DNA from: DASYRM01 sp036004405 | Lineage (GTDB): Bacteria; Acidobacteriota; Vicinamibacteria; Vicinamibacterales; UBA2999 | Direction of reading: 5' to 3' | Length of the DNA stretch: 41,935 nt | Assembly: GCA_036004405.1 (NCBI GenBank) | Contig: DASYRM010000174.1 | Coordinates: 1 to 41,935 of the forward strand | In this document: one piece after another, positions 40,250 through 41,935 of the stretch | Position numbering within the stretch: position 1 is the stretch's first letter | How the letters are laid out: the number at the start of each line of letters is the position of its first letter | Notes under the pieces: generated by a model | Databases searched by the model: none | Told to the model about the DNA's origin: nothing | Seen by the model: only the letters and a program-made list of their open reading frames with translations | Position numbers and translations under genes: made by a program

Positions 40250-41031
40250 CTGCCGTGCTGCCGTCGCTTGAAGACCCGGTGGTCGTCGCACGCGTGGAAG
40301 CGGTGCTTGGCCGGTTTTCCGACGTCTCGCACGCGCTCCTCGCCTCGCGCGCGCTCATGCAACGGGTGGACCGCAAGTACACGCTGGCGGCCGACCGCAT
40401 CGAACGAATCCTGGCGCGCCTGTCGAACGCCTACGGCGTGCTCCGCGCCGGAAACGTGCTCGCGGGCCGCTACCGCACCCTCTACTTCGATACGCCGGAC
40501 CTGCGTCTGTACCATGCGCACCGTCGAGGCCGTGACCAGCGGTACAAGGTTCGCATTCGGCACCATCTCGATCGCGAAGTGTCCTTCCTCGAGGTCAAGC
40601 ATCGTAACGCCATGGGTCGATCCATCAAGTCGGTGCTGCCGGTGTCGTTCGGATGTTCGACACTCGGCGAGGACGCCTACACCTTCATCGAGCGTCATTG
40701 TCCCGTGCCGGCCAGGGAACTGGCGCCCTGCATCTGGATCACGTTTCGGCGGATCACGTTGGTGGGCTACGAATGGGACGAGCGCATCACCATCGACTGC
40801 AATCTCGAGTACGGGGACGGGCGCAAGAGTGAGCGCTGGCCGGCGGTGGCGATTGCCGAGGTCAAACAGCGGCGTCGGGTCAATCACGCACCGTCGGTCC
40901 AGGCGCTCCGATGTGCGCGTGTGTCGGAACGTTCGATCAGCAAGTACTGCGTCGCCACGGCGCACCTCGCCGAGGTCCGCGGCAATTCATTCAAGCCGGC
41001 GCTGCGAGCGCTCGAGCGCGCATCCAGGTGA
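40246..41031 (+). CDS. VTC-domain protein (polyphosphate polymerase-like)
   Basis: A 261-residue VTC-domain protein of the CYTH/tunnel-fold type. Basic and acidic residues expected for the tunnel are visible: RVDRKYTL, YRTLYFDTPDLRLY, KVRIRHHLDREVSFLEVKHR, RRITLVGY, ITIDCNLEY and IAEVKQRR; the late SISKYCV holds the family's conserved Lys. In yeast Vtc4 this domain makes polyphosphate from ATP; bacterial members next to CotH and DUF4956 have unproven roles. Confidence 0.85.
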   Translation: MTAVLPSLEDPVVVARVEAVLGRFSDVSHALLASRALMQRVDRKYTLAADRIERILARLSNAYGVLRAGNVLAGRYRTLYFDTPDLRLYHAHRRGRDQRYKVRIRHHLDREVSFLEVKHRNAMGRSIKSVLPVSFGCSTLGEDAYTFIERHCPVPARELAPCIWITFRRITLVGYEWDERITIDCNLEYGDGRKSERWPAVAIAEVKQRRRVNHAPSVQALRCARVSERSISKYCVATAHLAEVRGNSFKPALRALERASR

Positions 41032-41711
41032 CTGAGGTCATGGAAGCATTCTGGCAGTCGATGTACGGACAGGGCGGGACGCTGCTCATGCGCCTCGCGC
41101 TCGATCTGGTGTTCGTGTTCCTGGTGGTGCGAGGCGTCTACACCAGGCTGTATCACCATCGCGATTACGCCTTCACGTACATGCTGCTGAACCTGGTCAC
41201 GTTCGCGCTCTCGTTCATCCTGAGCCAGGTCCGGGTCGATCTCGGCTTTGCGATGGGACTGTTCGCGGTCTTCGGCATCCTGCGCTACCGGACCGAATCG
41301 ATCGAGGTGCGCAATCTCACCTACCTGTTCGTCGTCATCGGTCTCGCGGTACTGAACGCACTCGTCACCCCTAACGTGTCGGTGGGGCAATTGCTGCTCG
41401 TCAACGCGGTGATCGTCGGCATGGTGGCGGGGCTCGAATCGGCCCCGTTCTCGCGCCGGGAGGAGTCGCGCCGTGTCGTCTACGATCGCCTGGAGCTCCT
41501 GACCCCTGCGCGTGCCGAGGAGCTCATGGCCGATCTTCGCACGCGCACTCAACTGCCCGTCGAGCGTTACGAGATCGGTAACGTCGACCTGTTGCGAGAC
41601 ACCGCCGACCTGCTGGTGTACTACACCCTGCCGACTGCCCCCCCGTCGGTCGTCGTGCCGTTCGAATCCGCGAGCATCAGCAGCCGTTCTGGGCAGGGGA
41701 CGGTCGCGTGA
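41028..41711 (+). CDS. DUF4956 membrane protein
   Basis: A 227-residue protein (GTG 41028; ATG 41040 also possible). About four membrane helices lie between residues 20 and 150, including YMLLNLVTFALSFILSQV and LFVVIGLAVLNAL, with the DUF4956 segment GFAMGLFAVFGILRYRTESI. A soluble C-terminal part follows (ELLTPARAEELMADLRTRT). Genes of this family usually sit beside VTC and CotH genes, as here. Four-base overlaps on both sides. Confidence 0.86.
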   Translation: MTEVMEAFWQSMYGQGGTLLMRLALDLVFVFLVVRGVYTRLYHHRDYAFTYMLLNLVTFALSFILSQVRVDLGFAMGLFAVFGILRYRTESIEVRNLTYLFVVIGLAVLNALVTPNVSVGQLLLVNAVIVGMVAGLESAPFSRREESRRVVYDRLELLTPARAEELMADLRTRTQLPVERYEIGNVDLLRDTADLLVYYTLPTAPPSVVVPFESASISSRSGQGTVA

Positions 41712-41935
41712 CGACTGTGGACGCGCCGAGGCCGGTTGCCGCGCCGCCAGATCGGGGCGAGGGGCAGGCGCGCGAACGCATCCTCATCGTCGAGGACGAC
41801 GCGCGTCTGGCGGCGCTCCTGCAGGAGTACCTGTCGACCAACGGTTTCGATGTCGCCATCGAGAGCCGCGGCGACCGGGCCGTGGACCGGATCTGCAGGG
41901 AAGAACCGGCGCTGGTCGTGCTCGATCTGATGCTG
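41708..41935 (+). CDS. Response regulator, N-terminal part (cut by window end)
   Basis: A receiver domain truncated by the end of the window after 76 codons. The acidic pair is in ILIVEDDARLAALLQ and the phosphoacceptor Asp is in VVLDLML at the very end. The output domain is outside the window. GTG 41708 overlaps the DUF4956 stop by GTGA, so it is probably co-transcribed with the CotH-VTC cluster; a sensor kinase may follow. Confidence 0.85.
   Translation, partial: MTTVDAPRPVAAPPDRGEGQARERILIVEDDARLAALLQEYLSTNGFDVAIESRGDRAVDRICREEPALVVLDLML

Overview
This is a very GC-rich, densely packed bacterial window. The cell envelope is Gram-negative: there is an Omp85/BamA-like protein, two other predicted outer-membrane beta-barrels, a polysaccharide export (OPX) protein and a lipoprotein. 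GC content, gene packing, ExeA-type ATPase, duplicated GumC-like kinases and lasso-type genes would fit an Acidobacteriota lineage such as Vicinamibacteria. That assignment is inference; no rRNA or other marker gene is present to settle it.

Layout. (1) 1-961: a 28-base inverted-repeat element, a small CPXCG zinc-ribbon-like gene on the minus strand, a hairpin, and the first of three copies of a dispersed ~80 bp repeat. (2) 962-19640: an almost gapless plus-strand exopolysaccharide operon. It encodes an outer-membrane barrel, an OPX protein, ten proteins with GT4-type glycosyltransferase domains (the last fused to a PglC-like phosphoglycosyl transferase), an O-antigen ligase/Wzy-like polymerase, a Wzx-like flippase and two methyltransferases. 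Most junctions are 4-base ATGA/GTGA overlaps. (3) 19685-22003: a geranylgeranyl-reductase-family flavoprotein and a PF14907-type nucleotidyltransferase. (4) 21990-28375: two minus-strand GumC/Wzz-BY-kinase paralogues flanking a plus-strand ExeA-like ATPase with a SPOR domain. (5) 28427-34029: a lasso-type RiPP locus with PqqD-like B1, transglutaminase-like B2, a PRMT-like methyltransferase (minus), an asparagine-synthetase-like cyclase, two precursor peptides, an HprK-like kinase between them, and a YdcZ-type transporter. (6) 34034-37844: a small outer-membrane barrel divergent from an Omp85 protein, then a lipoprotein. (7) 37932-41935: an ECF sigma factor, then CotH kinase, VTC-domain protein, DUF4956 membrane protein and a response regulator cut by the window end.

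How the genes fit together. The PGT domain would start a glycan on undecaprenyl phosphate, the GT4 enzymes extend it, Wzx flips it, Wzy polymerises it, the two BY-kinases control length and export, and OPX plus the adjacent barrel form the outer-membrane exit. No nucleotide-sugar synthesis genes are present. The RiPP locus is complete on paper. Its two precursors share leader spacing, each has one acidic residue after the leader, and each has a ten-residue tail ending in a related AK-S/T-R-T motif. This is the most novel-looking system here.

Repeats: three copies of an ~80 bp palindromic element (two inside the EPS operon, where they encode C-terminal protein tails), an inverted-repeat element at 305-472, and hairpin-CTACG elements at 20888 and 26177.
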